NCBI GenBank assembly: GCA_045540715.1
Contig: JAZQHT010000004.1
Location: forward strand, 124,001-188,000
Reading direction: 5' to 3'
Length of the DNA: 64,000 bases
Origin: UMGS1279 sp045540715
GTDB lineage: Bacteria > Bacillota > Clostridia > Oscillospirales > Acutalibacteraceae
Part shown: in pieces, positions 8,502 through 15,637 of the stretch
Numbering within the stretch: position 1 is the first letter of the stretch
Layout of the letters: each line of letters starts with the position of its first letter
Program-made: the position numbers and the translations under genes
The notes under the pieces: generated by a model
Told to the model about the DNA's origin: nothing
The model's database searches: none
Seen by the model: only the letters and a program-made list of their open reading frames with translations

Positions 8502-8578
8502 TGGTCTGCCCGAAGGGAGTTGAACCCCCAATCTCCAGAATCGGAATCTGTTGCGTTATCCAGTTGCGCCACGGGCAG
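8502..8578 (-). tRNA. tRNA-Arg(CCG), CCA encoded
   Basis: Reads as a cloverleaf on the minus strand. The 7-bp acceptor stem is CTGCCCG/CGGGCAG, the D-arm contains AACTGGATAA, the anticodon loop TTCCGAT gives CCG (reads CGG codons), and the T-arm is GGGGGTTCAACTCCC. The discriminator A and CCA are encoded (8505-8502). C1:G72 is less common than G1:C72 for arginine tRNAs. A promoter with ideal spacing lies just upstream. Confidence 0.92.
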
Positions 8579-8591
8579 TTATAATGTAAGT

Positions 8592-8620
8592 ATTTTAACA
8601 TTATTATTTATATAATTCAA
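8592..8620 (-). promoter_or_regulatory. Promoter of tRNA-Arg
   Basis: On the minus strand TTGAAT (8620-8615), 17-bp spacer, TAAAAT (8597-8592). The mature tRNA starts 13 bases after the -10 box. Confidence 0.7.
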
Positions 8621-8631
8621 TATTAAAAGAA

Positions 8632-9150
8632 TTATCTTCCTTTATATTCTTGCTTTAAAATATCCGCCATTTCTTTTGGCGATTCTTTACAGCCACCGTT
8701 TAGCCACAATTTTATAATGGCGTTTAAGCCGTTACGGAAAAATTCAATATGATAGTTAATATTTTTGGTGATTTTTTCTTTTTCTGCTCTTTTTTCATCA
8801 TAGGTAGAAATTAAATGCTCTTGTTTATAACAAAGCTTAAAATAGGTTTTATAAAAAATTTGATTATCTTTAATATGCTCAAACATTTTTTCAGCACCTG
8901 TGCGCTCATTAAAATAATCATAGTCGGCAAACAGATTTGAAAATTCATTTTCTAATATTTCACGCGTTTTATCGGCCAAATCATAAATATCTAAATAGTT
9001 AGCATAAAAGGTGCTTCTATTAAGCCCTGTTTGTTTTATTATATCTGAAACAGTAATTTCATTTAGTTCTTTTGTTTGAAGCATATTTACAAAAACACGT
9101 TCTATTTTTTCTTTTGATTCTTTTTTGCGTTTATTATTTGGTGTGTTCAT
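8632..9150 (-). CDS. TetR/AcrR-family transcriptional regulator
   Basis: 172 residues. The N-terminal helix-turn-helix spans about residues 15-60: an IERVFVNMLQTKELNEITVSD-type helix 1-2 region, then IIKQTGLNRSTFYANYLDIYDL, the family's recognition helix with the STFY signature. The C-terminal helical half resembles the regulatory domain found in many Clostridia and Streptococcus TetR proteins of the DhaS-like group. It is divergently transcribed from the membrane-protein pair starting at 9271, which is the likely target; local repression of that pair is inferred from layout. The inducer is unknown. Confidence 0.9.
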   Translation of the reverse strand: MNTPNNKRKKESKEKIERVFVNMLQTKELNEITVSDIIKQTGLNRSTFYANYLDIYDLADKTREILENEFSNLFADYDYFNERTGAEKMFEHIKDNQIFYKTYFKLCYKQEHLISTYDEKRAEKEKITKNINYHIEFFRNGLNAIIKLWLNGGCKESPKEMADILKQEYKGR

Positions 9151-9190
9151 AAAAATTCCTTTATTCCAACATTTTTTAAAACATTGATGG

Positions 9191-9220
9191 TTGTTTTCCA
9201 GTTTATAAAAGTATTATACT
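9191..9220 (+). promoter_or_regulatory. Probable promoter of the membrane-protein pair
   Basis: TTGTTT (9191-9196), 18-bp spacer, TATACT (9215-9220). It lies in the divergent region shared with the tetR gene and is the natural place for a TetR operator, though I could not define a convincing palindrome. Confidence 0.45.
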
Positions 9221-9270
9221 TTATTTGCAATAAAAAAACAAGTGTTGGTATAATGAAAGGAGAAATTATT

Positions 9271-9639
9271 ATGAAAAAAAGCAGTTTTGTTGCACTAATT
9301 TTAGGAACAGTTAGCGGCATGTGCTTTGCGCTAGGTATGTGTATGTCACTACTACCCGAATGGAACATGCTACAAACAGGCGTCATTTTAGGTTGTATTG
9401 GGTTGATCATTGGCCTTATCACAGTATTGGTTTGGCGCAAAATGGAGAAAAAGCCACCTATTAAACTAAATAAAAAGACGGTTGGCATTATATTACTTGC
9501 AACAATTGGAGCATTAATATTAGGAACAGGTATGTGCTTATGCTTGGTTTGGCAAAATTACCTATTGGGAACTATTGTTGGATTAGTTGGAATAATTTTA
9601 TTAATTTGTTTACTACCTATTATTAAAGGAATAAAATGA
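9271..9639 (+). CDS. Four-helix membrane protein with internal duplication, function unknown
   Basis: 122 residues, almost all hydrophobic, with four predicted helices. The two halves look like copies: ALGMCMSLLPEWNMLQTG plus a Gly/Ile-rich helix (about residues 20-50), and LGTGMCLCLVWQNYLLGT plus a similar helix (about 84-116). A longer open frame begins at 9184, but the ATG at 9271 has AAAGGAG at 9256-9262 and begins a typical MKKSSF N-terminus, so I use it. Small GMCM-type membrane proteins next to TetR genes are frequent in Firmicutes but have no assigned function. The stop overlaps the next start by 4 bases. Confidence 0.75.
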   Translation: MKKSSFVALILGTVSGMCFALGMCMSLLPEWNMLQTGVILGCIGLIIGLITVLVWRKMEKKPPIKLNKKTVGIILLATIGALILGTGMCLCLVWQNYLLGTIVGLVGIILLICLLPIIKGIK

Positions 9640-10448
9640 TTAAATTAAATACAATAAACAAGTCTATACTTTCTTTAATTATTAATATGGTTTATGCCTT
9701 ATATAACGTTATTTTGGGCTTTTATACAACTTCTTGGTGGTTTATAACCCTTGCCGCTTACTATATTATTTTAAGTGTTATGCGATTTAGCATTGTATAT
9801 TCTTATAAGAAACACAAAGATAATAACGGGCTCTTTATTAAAAGATTTACCGGAATAATGTTGATTATTTTAAGCATTGTTTTAATTGGAACGGTTACTC
9901 TAACCATCGTAAATAAACATGGTACAGAGTACCACAAAATTGCAATGATTACCATAGCTTTGTTTTCGTTTGTTAAAATAACACTGGCAATAATCAACCT
10001 TATTAAAGAAAGCAAAAGAAATACGCATATATTTAAAGCGTTAAGGTCTATATCTTTGGCCGATGCCATAACCACCATTTTTTCTTTGCAAACATCCATG
10101 CTTGTATCTTTTGAAAAAATGGCGCAAAGTGATATTGATTTATTTAATTTATTAACGGGCTGCGGAGCTTGTATTATTGTAATGTTGTTGGGTATTAATT
10201 TAGTTTTAATAAGGAGAACTAAAATGGCTGAATCTAAATTTGTAAAGGCAAACAAAAAAATTGCCGAAACCGTAACAGAAGGTTATAAAACTGTAGAAAA
10301 CGCTGTTGTTAATGGTTATAAAACAGTAGAAAAAACGGTTGTTAATGGTTACGAGAAAGTTGAAAACAAGTTTGTTGAAAAATATTTAACCGAAGAAAAC
10401 GAAACAATTGAAGAAGCAAAACAGCGTTTAAAGAATAATAACAAATAA
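9636..10448 (+). CDS. Polytopic membrane protein fused in frame to an amphipathic-repeat tail
   Basis: 270 residues. Residues 1-193 carry about six hydrophobic helices (for example LIINMVYALYNVILGF, WWFITLAAYYIIL, GIMLIILSIVLIGTV). Residues 197-270 are hydrophilic and helical, with an 11-residue repeat: EGYKTVENAVV, NGYKTVEKTVV, NGYEKVENKFV. That tail looks like a separate small soluble protein in its own right, and an AAGGAG ribosome-binding site plus ATG (10224) stand exactly at the joint. Either the two parts are fused here, or the stop codon between two cistrons has been lost and the tail can also be made alone. No family function is known to me. Confidence 0.75.
   Translation: MIKLNTINKSILSLIINMVYALYNVILGFYTTSWWFITLAAYYIILSVMRFSIVYSYKKHKDNNGLFIKRFTGIMLIILSIVLIGTVTLTIVNKHGTEYHKIAMITIALFSFVKITLAIINLIKESKRNTHIFKALRSISLADAITTIFSLQTSMLVSFEKMAQSDIDLFNLLTGCGACIIVMLLGINLVLIRRTKMAESKFVKANKKIAETVTEGYKTVENAVVNGYKTVEKTVVNGYEKVENKFVEKYLTEENETIEEAKQRLKNNNK
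10224..10448 (+). CDS. Possible internally initiated 74-residue repeat protein
   Basis: In-frame ATG at 10224 inside the preceding gene, with AAGGAG at 10211-10216 (7-base spacing). The product would be only the hydrophilic part, MAESKFVKANKKIAE onward, containing three 11-residue GYKTVE-type repeats and ending QRLKNNNK. The well-placed ribosome-binding site and natural-looking N-terminus argue that it is, or recently was, an independent gene. Whether it is translated alone cannot be decided from sequence. Confidence 0.5.
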   Translation: MAESKFVKANKKIAETVTEGYKTVENAVVNGYKTVEKTVVNGYEKVENKFVEKYLTEENETIEEAKQRLKNNNK

Positions 10449-10450
10449 CA

Positions 10451-10482
10451 AAAAGGCCCGAACTTATTTGTTCGGGCCTTTA
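10451..10482. terminator. Bidirectional terminator between convergent genes
   Basis: AAAGGCCCGAAC and GTTCGGGCCTTT pair around a 6-nt loop between the plus-strand membrane gene and the minus-strand zinc-ribbon gene. A/T runs on both sides suit termination in both directions. Confidence 0.85.
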
Positions 10483-10483
10483 A

Positions 10484-11308
10484 TTATTTTATAAATTCCG
10501 GGAATTCATAGGTTGCTAAAAGCTTGTTATCTTTATTATATACTGTTATTGTTGTTCCAACCGAATAATCGTAATGCATATATTGATAAAAAGTTGCTTG
10601 TGTCCCCGACGCTACTATGTATATTCCAAAACCGTCATCAAATGAATCAAGTGAATCGTATTTAGTGTATATTTTTATGTTGTTATACCCTTCATCTGCC
10701 TCAATTTTGGAGAACCAAGTATTATTACTGTATTCATATACTACGGCATTAACAGCACTTTTTGCGGTTAGTAAAAATTTATGATAATCGTTATAAGAAA
10801 CAGTATAAGTAGCAGAGCCGTCATTATTTTTACTCACCGATTTAAAGTTATACATATTAGCTTCTTTATCGGTTAGTTTATAATCGTAATTAGGTTCAAT
10901 CAATAATAAAAACCATTTGGGAATTGTTATGTTAACGATACCATCAGATTTTACTATAACGTTACCATCACTATCGGTTGGTTGCTTATAACCGCTATTA
11001 TCAATATTTGATGAGGTATTAATTATGGAAGAACTATTATTGTTTTCAACTACCGATGAATTACCGATTTCTGTAATATTTGAAGAAGAGGGAGTTTTAA
11101 CATCACTTGAAGAAAGTTCATCATCTACCCCATCGTCTAAAAACATTAAAACTGCACCAACAAGCAATGCTATACCAACAACAATAGCAATAATTAAATA
11201 TATTATTTCTTTAAAACTAAGCGGCGCATTTTTATAACAATTCGGGCAACATTTTGCACCCTTTTCGTAAATAAAGCCGCATTTTTTGCATCTGATTTTA
11301 TTTCTCAT
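10484..11308 (-). CDS. Zinc-ribbon, single-pass membrane protein, function unknown
   Basis: 274 residues. An N-terminal zinc ribbon (CKKC at 7-10, paired with CCPNC at 20-24) is followed by a hydrophobic helix (about 36-57), a Ser/Asn-rich low-complexity linker (about 65-110), and a C-terminal domain of about 140 residues rich in Tyr and beta-type segments. The layout suggests a cytoplasmic zinc ribbon and an exported C-terminal domain on a flexible stalk. The open frame starts 18 bases earlier, but GGGAGG lies just before the ATG at 11306-11308. I do not recognise the C-terminal domain. Confidence 0.75.
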   Translation of the reverse strand: MRNKIRCKKCGFIYEKGAKCCPNCYKNAPLSFKEIIYLIIAIVVGIALLVGAVLMFLDDGVDDELSSSDVKTPSSSNITEIGNSSVVENNNSSSIINTSSNIDNSGYKQPTDSDGNVIVKSDGIVNITIPKWFLLLIEPNYDYKLTDKEANMYNFKSVSKNNDGSATYTVSYNDYHKFLLTAKSAVNAVVYEYSNNTWFSKIEADEGYNNIKIYTKYDSLDSFDDGFGIYIVASGTQATFYQYMHYDYSVGTTITVYNKDNKLLATYEFPEFIK

Positions 11309-11461
11309 AACAATACCTCCCAGCATGACAATTATATCACTTTGACAAAAAATTACAACCTTTTTACAAATTACAATAATTTTTTTGAATTTTTTTAAAA
11401 AGCCAATTTATTTTTTAAAGCCGCATAAATAGACACTTGCGGGAGTTTTTAGTAATTTTGA

Positions 11462-11542
11462 ACACTAAATATTCCATAATTTCGGCATTTTAACCACAAT
11501 ATTTTGTGTTTTTTAGTATTGACAGAGTCGAATATATTGTGT
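11462..11542 (+). promoter_or_regulatory. Three predicted NrdR boxes upstream of nrdG
   Basis: Compared with the NrdR consensus acaCwAtATaTwGtgt, 11494-11509 (CCACAATATTTTGTGT) matches 14 of 16, 11527-11542 (GTCGAATATATTGTGT) matches 12 of 16 with a perfect right half, and 11462-11477 (ACACTAAATATTCCAT) matches 12 of 16. They repeat every 32-33 bp, about three helical turns, the usual NrdR arrangement. The third box fills the -35/-10 spacer, so binding would block RNA polymerase. Confidence 0.75.
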
Positions 11543-11548
11543 TATACT
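11519..11548 (+). promoter_or_regulatory. Promoter of the nrdG-nrdD operon
   Basis: TTGACA (11519-11524), 18-bp spacer, TATACT (11543-11548). The leader before the nrdG ATG is only about 25 bases. The promoter overlaps a predicted NrdR box. Confidence 0.85.
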
Positions 11549-11579
11549 ATCAAATACGCCTGATTTTTCGGAGGGAAAA

Positions 11580-12269
11580 ATGAACCTACAAGGGTATCAA
11601 AAGCTAACCTTGCTAGACTACCCCGGTAAGGTGGCATGCACGGTATTTACAGGCGGTTGCAATTTTAAATGTCCTTTTTGTCACAACGCTTCTTTAGTGC
11701 TTACTCCTAATGAGTATAAAAGTGCTGAAGAAGATATTTTTCTCTATTTATCCAGTAGAAAAGGTATTATAGACGGCGTGTGCATTACGGGCGGCGAACC
11801 GCTACTTCAACCCGATATTGAAGATTTTATTGTCAAAATCAAAGAGCTTGGCTTTTTAGTTAAGCTTGATACCAACGGCAGTAATCCTAAAAAGCTTAAG
11901 TCTTTAATTGATAAACAACTTTTAGACTACGTTGCTATGGATATTAAGTCTTCAAAGGCGGGTTATTCTAAACTAATAGGCATTAATTTTGATATTTCTT
12001 TAATTGAAGAAAGCATAAATATTTTAATGCAAAGCGGTATTCCCTACGAATTTAGAACAACGGCAGTAAAGCACCTGCACACTAAAGAAGATTTTAAAGA
12101 AATAGGTCTTTGGTTAAAGGTCGCTAATAAATACTTTATTCAGCAATTTGTAGATTCGGGCAATTTAATTAAAGACGGACTATGCGGCTTTAATAAAAAC
12201 GAAATGCAAGAGCTTTTAATAGAGGTACAACAAAATATACCCGAAGCAGAGCTTCGCGGAATTAATTAG
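11580..12269 (+). CDS. nrdG: Anaerobic ribonucleotide reductase activase
   Basis: 229 residues. A radical SAM enzyme that installs the glycyl radical on NrdD. The cluster motif CNFKCPFC (Cys at about 27, 31 and 34) follows DYPGKVACTVFTGGCNF, the usual activase N-terminus, and the SAM-binding GGEPLLQ is near residue 69. Length and content match the longer activase type of Clostridia. GGAGGG at 11570-11575 fixes the ATG start. It is the first gene of the nrdG-nrdD operon, two bases upstream of the nrdD open frame, so both are made together. Confidence 0.93.
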   Translation: MNLQGYQKLTLLDYPGKVACTVFTGGCNFKCPFCHNASLVLTPNEYKSAEEDIFLYLSSRKGIIDGVCITGGEPLLQPDIEDFIVKIKELGFLVKLDTNGSNPKKLKSLIDKQLLDYVAMDIKSSKAGYSKLIGINFDISLIEESINILMQSGIPYEFRTTAVKHLHTKEDFKEIGLWLKVANKYFIQQFVDSGNLIKDGLCGFNKNEMQELLIEVQQNIPEAELRGIN

Positions 12270-12286
12270 AAATGGAGAATGGTAGA

Positions 12287-14668
12287 ATGTATAGAGTTAA
12301 AAAGAGAGACGGAAAAATAATTGATTTTGATATTGCTAAGATTTCTGACGCAATCAAACTTGCTTTTGATGCTTGTGAAAAACAATATAACGACAATATT
12401 ATTGATTTTCTTGCTCTAAAAGTTACAAGCGAGTATGAACCAAAAATTAAAGATGGTATTATTGCCGTTGAAGATATTCAAGACAGCGTTGAATCTGTTT
12501 TAGTTCAAGCAAACTACGCTGACGTTGCAAAGGCTTATATTTTATATCGTCGTCAACGTGAAAAACTACGTAATATGAAATCTACCATTTTAGATTACAA
12601 AGACGTTGTTGATCAATACGTTAAAAATATTGACTGGCGTGTTAAAGAAAACTCTACCGTTACATATTCTGTTGGTGGTTTAATTCTATCAAACTCTGGT
12701 GCCATTACCGCTAACTACTGGTTGAGCGAAATTTATGACGATGAAATTGCTAACGCCCATAAAAACGCCGATATTCATATTCACGACCTTTCAATGCTTA
12801 CAGGGTATTGCGCAGGTTGGTCTTTAAAACAGCTAATTGAAGAAGGTTTAGGCGGTGTTCCAGGTAAAATCACATCTGCTCCTGCAAGCCACTTATCTAC
12901 ACTTTGTAACCAAATGGTTAACTTCTTAGGCATTATGCAAAACGAGTGGGCAGGCGCTCAAGCTTTCTCATCTTTCGACACATATTTAGCACCATTTGTA
13001 AGGGTTGACAACCTAACTTATAAAGAAGTGAAACAATGTATTCAAAGCTTTATTTACGGCGTTAATACCCCTTCTCGTTGGGGTACACAATCTCCATTTA
13101 CAAACATTACACTTGACTGGACAGTTCCTGCCGACCTAGCTGAACTTAATGCTATTGTTGGCGGCAAAGAAATGGACTTTAAGTATAAAGATTGTAAAAA
13201 AGAAATGGATATGGTTAACCGTGCCTTTATTGAAATTATGATTGAAGGCGACGCTAACGGTCGTGGTTTCCAATATCCTATTCCCACCTATTCAATTACT
13301 CGTGACTTTGACTGGGCAGAAACCGAAAACAACAAGTTATTATTCGAAATGACCGCTAAATACGGTACTCCTTATTTCTCAAACTACGTTAACAGCGATA
13401 TGGAACCAAGTGACGTACGTTCTATGTGCTGCAGATTACGTTTAGACCTAAGAGAACTTCGTAAAAAGAGTGGTGGTTTCTTTGGTAGTGGCGAAAGCAC
13501 CGGTTCTGTTGGTGTTGTAACTATCAATATGCCTAGAATTGCATATTTAGCAGAAGACGAAGCGGATTTCTACAAGCGTTTAGACCACTTACTTGACATT
13601 TCTGCAAGAAGCTTAAAAATCAAACGCACCATTATTACAAAACTTTTAGACGAAGGTTTATATCCATATACAAAGAGATATTTGGGTACATTTAACAACC
13701 ACTTTAGCACCATTGGTCTAGTTGGTATGAACGAAGCCGGTTTAAACGCTAAATGGATAAAGAAGGACATGACCCATAAAGAAACCCAAGAATTCTCTAA
13801 AGCAGTATTAAACCACATGAGAGAAAGACTTTCTGACTATCAAGAAATGTATGGCGATCTATACAACCTTGAAGCAACACCCGCAGAAAGCACCTCCTTT
13901 AGACTTGCTAAACACGATAGAAAATATTATCCCGATATTATTTGTGCAAGTGATGGCGAAACACCTTATTACACCAACAGCTCTCACCTACCCGTTGGTT
14001 ATACAGATGATATCTTTACAGCACTTGACGTTCAAGACGAACTTCAAACACTTTATACTTCGGGTACTGTTTTCCACGCATATTTAGGTGAAAAACTACC
14101 TGACTGGAAAGCCGCTGCTTCTATCGTTAGAAAAATTGCTGAAAACTATCGTTTACCTTATTACAGCATTTCTCCAACATATTCTGTTTGTGCTGACCAC
14201 GGTTATATTGCTGGTGAACATTTCACTTGCCCAACCTGTGGTAAAGACGCAGAAGTTTACAGCCGTATTACAGGTTATTATCGTCCCGTTAAAAACTGGA
14301 ACGATGGTAAGAGCCAAGAATATAAAGAAAGAAAAACATATAATATTGCTACAAGCGTGTTAACACACGAAGGACCAAAAGAACAAACTGCTTGCGATTG
14401 TGCAAACAATGATTCTAACGGCGCCATTTTAAACGATGGTATTTATATGTTTGCTTCTAAAACCTGTCCTAACTGCAAAATTGCCGAAGCATTACTTGCA
14501 AAGACAGATATTAAATACGAAAAACTTTATGCAGAAGACAACAGAGAATTAACCGAAGCACTAGGTATTAAGCAAGCACCAACAATGGTTGTTGTTAAAA
14601 ACGGCGAAATTGAAAAACACGCCGCTATTGCTAACGTTAAAGCATTTATTCAAGCAAACGCAAACTAA
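12287..14668 (+). CDS. nrdD: Class III ribonucleoside-triphosphate reductase with fused redoxin domain
   Basis: Anaerobic reductase that makes dNTPs using a glycyl radical. An N-terminal ATP-cone (about residues 1-90, YRVKKRDGKIIDFD) precedes the catalytic barrel. Near the C-terminal end of the reductase part lie the CPTC zinc-site pair and the radical loop RITGYYRPVKNW, with the radical Gly at about residue 663. After a short linker the protein adds about 75 residues shaped like a glutaredoxin/NrdH redoxin: MFASKTCPNCKIAEALL, then IKQAPTMVVVKNGEIE with a cis-Pro-type motif. Standard NrdD lacks this. The frame opens at 12272, but GGAGAATGG fits the ATG at 12287 better. The neighbouring trxB could reduce the fused redoxin. 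Confidence 0.95.
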   Translation: MYRVKKRDGKIIDFDIAKISDAIKLAFDACEKQYNDNIIDFLALKVTSEYEPKIKDGIIAVEDIQDSVESVLVQANYADVAKAYILYRRQREKLRNMKSTILDYKDVVDQYVKNIDWRVKENSTVTYSVGGLILSNSGAITANYWLSEIYDDEIANAHKNADIHIHDLSMLTGYCAGWSLKQLIEEGLGGVPGKITSAPASHLSTLCNQMVNFLGIMQNEWAGAQAFSSFDTYLAPFVRVDNLTYKEVKQCIQSFIYGVNTPSRWGTQSPFTNITLDWTVPADLAELNAIVGGKEMDFKYKDCKKEMDMVNRAFIEIMIEGDANGRGFQYPIPTYSITRDFDWAETENNKLLFEMTAKYGTPYFSNYVNSDMEPSDVRSMCCRLRLDLRELRKKSGGFFGSGESTGSVGVVTINMPRIAYLAEDEADFYKRLDHLLDISARSLKIKRTIITKLLDEGLYPYTKRYLGTFNNHFSTIGLVGMNEAGLNAKWIKKDMTHKETQEFSKAVLNHMRERLSDYQEMYGDLYNLEATPAESTSFRLAKHDRKYYPDIICASDGETPYYTNSSHLPVGYTDDIFTALDVQDELQTLYTSGTVFHAYLGEKLPDWKAAASIVRKIAENYRLPYYSISPTYSVCADHGYIAGEHFTCPTCGKDAEVYSRITGYYRPVKNWNDGKSQEYKERKTYNIATSVLTHEGPKEQTACDCANNDSNGAILNDGIYMFASKTCPNCKIAEALLAKTDIKYEKLYAEDNRELTEALGIKQAPTMVVVKNGEIEKHAAIANVKAFIQANAN

Positions 14669-14673
14669 ATAAC

Positions 14674-14699
14674 AAAACGGGCTATTTAGCCCGTTTTTT
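14674..14699 (+). terminator. Terminator after nrdD
   Basis: AAAACGGGCTA and TAGCCCGTTTT pair around a very short loop and are followed by a T-run. Some read-through into trxB, which starts 16 bases later, seems likely because no strong separate promoter fits between them. Confidence 0.75.
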
Positions 14700-14714
14700 A
14701 ATGAGGTGTTAATT

Positions 14715-15623
14715 TTGTACGATATTATAATTATTGGTGCAGGACCCGCAGGTCTTACTGCCGCAATTTACGCACGACGCGCCAACAAAAGCGTTTTACT
14801 ACTTGAAAAATCTGTTTTTGGCGGTCAAATTACCTTCTCACCTAAAATTGAAAATTATCCCGGTTTTGAATCTTTAAGCGGTAATGAACTTGCCGATAAA
14901 ATGGTTGAACAAACATTAGGTCTTGGTGCCGATGTTGAAATTGAAAATGCAATTAAAATTGAAGATGGCTCTATTAAAAAAGTTTATACTGAAGAAGGCA
15001 GTTGTTTTGAAGGCAAAGCAGTTATTATTGCAACAGGTGCTAAACACAGACATTTAGGTCTTGTTAACGAAGAAAAATTTATTGGTGAAGGCATTTCATT
15101 TTGTGCCGTTTGCGATGGCGCCTTTTACAAAGATAAAACAGTTGCTTTAATTGGCGGCGGAAACTCTGCTTTACAAGAAGCAATTTTGCTAAGTGAAACA
15201 AGCAAAAAGGTTTACGTTATTCAAAACCTAGACTTTTTAACAGGCGAAGCAAAGCTTCAAGAAATATTAAATACAAGAAAAAATGTTGAAATTATACTAT
15301 CTAATGTGGTAAACTCTATTGAAGACACAGAAGAATTTTCTGCTATTAATATTAAAAATACAAAAAGTGGAGAAATTACTAAGCTTTCGGTTGACGGTAT
15401 GTTTGTGGCAATTGGCTTAGTGCCCGAAAATGAAAACTTTAAAGACGTTGTTAATTTAGACGAACGCGGTTATATTGACGCTAATGAAAGTTGCCTGACA
15501 AACACAAAAGGCATTTTTACCGCAGGCGACTGCAGAACTAAAAACGTTAGACAAGTAACCACTGCAACAGCAGATGGTGCTACCGCCGCTATTGAAGCAA
15601 TAAGATATATTGATTCGCTTTAA
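14715..15623 (+). CDS. trxB: Thioredoxin-disulfide reductase
   Basis: 302 residues from a TTG start. FAD-binding DIIIIGAGPAGLTAAIYA at the N-terminus, the redox-active CAVC at about residues 130-133, the pyridine-nucleotide-binding VALIGGGNSALQEA, and a C-terminal FAD motif GIFTAGDCR. The GTG at 14706 opens the frame, but AGGTG at 14704-14708 lies 6 bases before the TTG at 14715, which gives the family's usual YDIIIIGAG start. The enzyme passes electrons from NADPH (or a flavin/ferredoxin donor in some anaerobes) to thioredoxin-like proteins. Its position right after nrdD suggests it serves the redoxin domain fused to NrdD. Confidence 0.93.
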   Translation: MYDIIIIGAGPAGLTAAIYARRANKSVLLLEKSVFGGQITFSPKIENYPGFESLSGNELADKMVEQTLGLGADVEIENAIKIEDGSIKKVYTEEGSCFEGKAVIIATGAKHRHLGLVNEEKFIGEGISFCAVCDGAFYKDKTVALIGGGNSALQEAILLSETSKKVYVIQNLDFLTGEAKLQEILNTRKNVEIILSNVVNSIEDTEEFSAINIKNTKSGEITKLSVDGMFVAIGLVPENENFKDVVNLDERGYIDANESCLTNTKGIFTAGDCRTKNVRQVTTATADGATAAIEAIRYIDSL

Positions 15624-15637
15624 ATTTAGGAGTTAAG

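Noticed and set aside
8214..8615. 133-codon open frame on the plus strand containing WSARRELNPQ-type peptide
   Set aside because: It reads antisense through tRNA-Arg and its duplicated 3' end; the peptide is a well-known false translation of tRNA sequence.
8061..8631. CRISPR array in the repeat-bearing gap
   Set aside because: Only two long copies of a repeat with a 150-bp gap containing hairpins; no regular short repeats or spacers.
12272..12286. Extra five codons at the start of nrdD
   Set aside because: No ribosome-binding site lies before 12272, while GGAGAATGG is well placed for ATG 12287, which begins the family's MYRVKKRDG.
13054..14363. Overlapping frames within nrdD on both strands
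   Set aside because: Shadows of the nrdD coding sequence; the nrdD frame alone carries the family motifs throughout.
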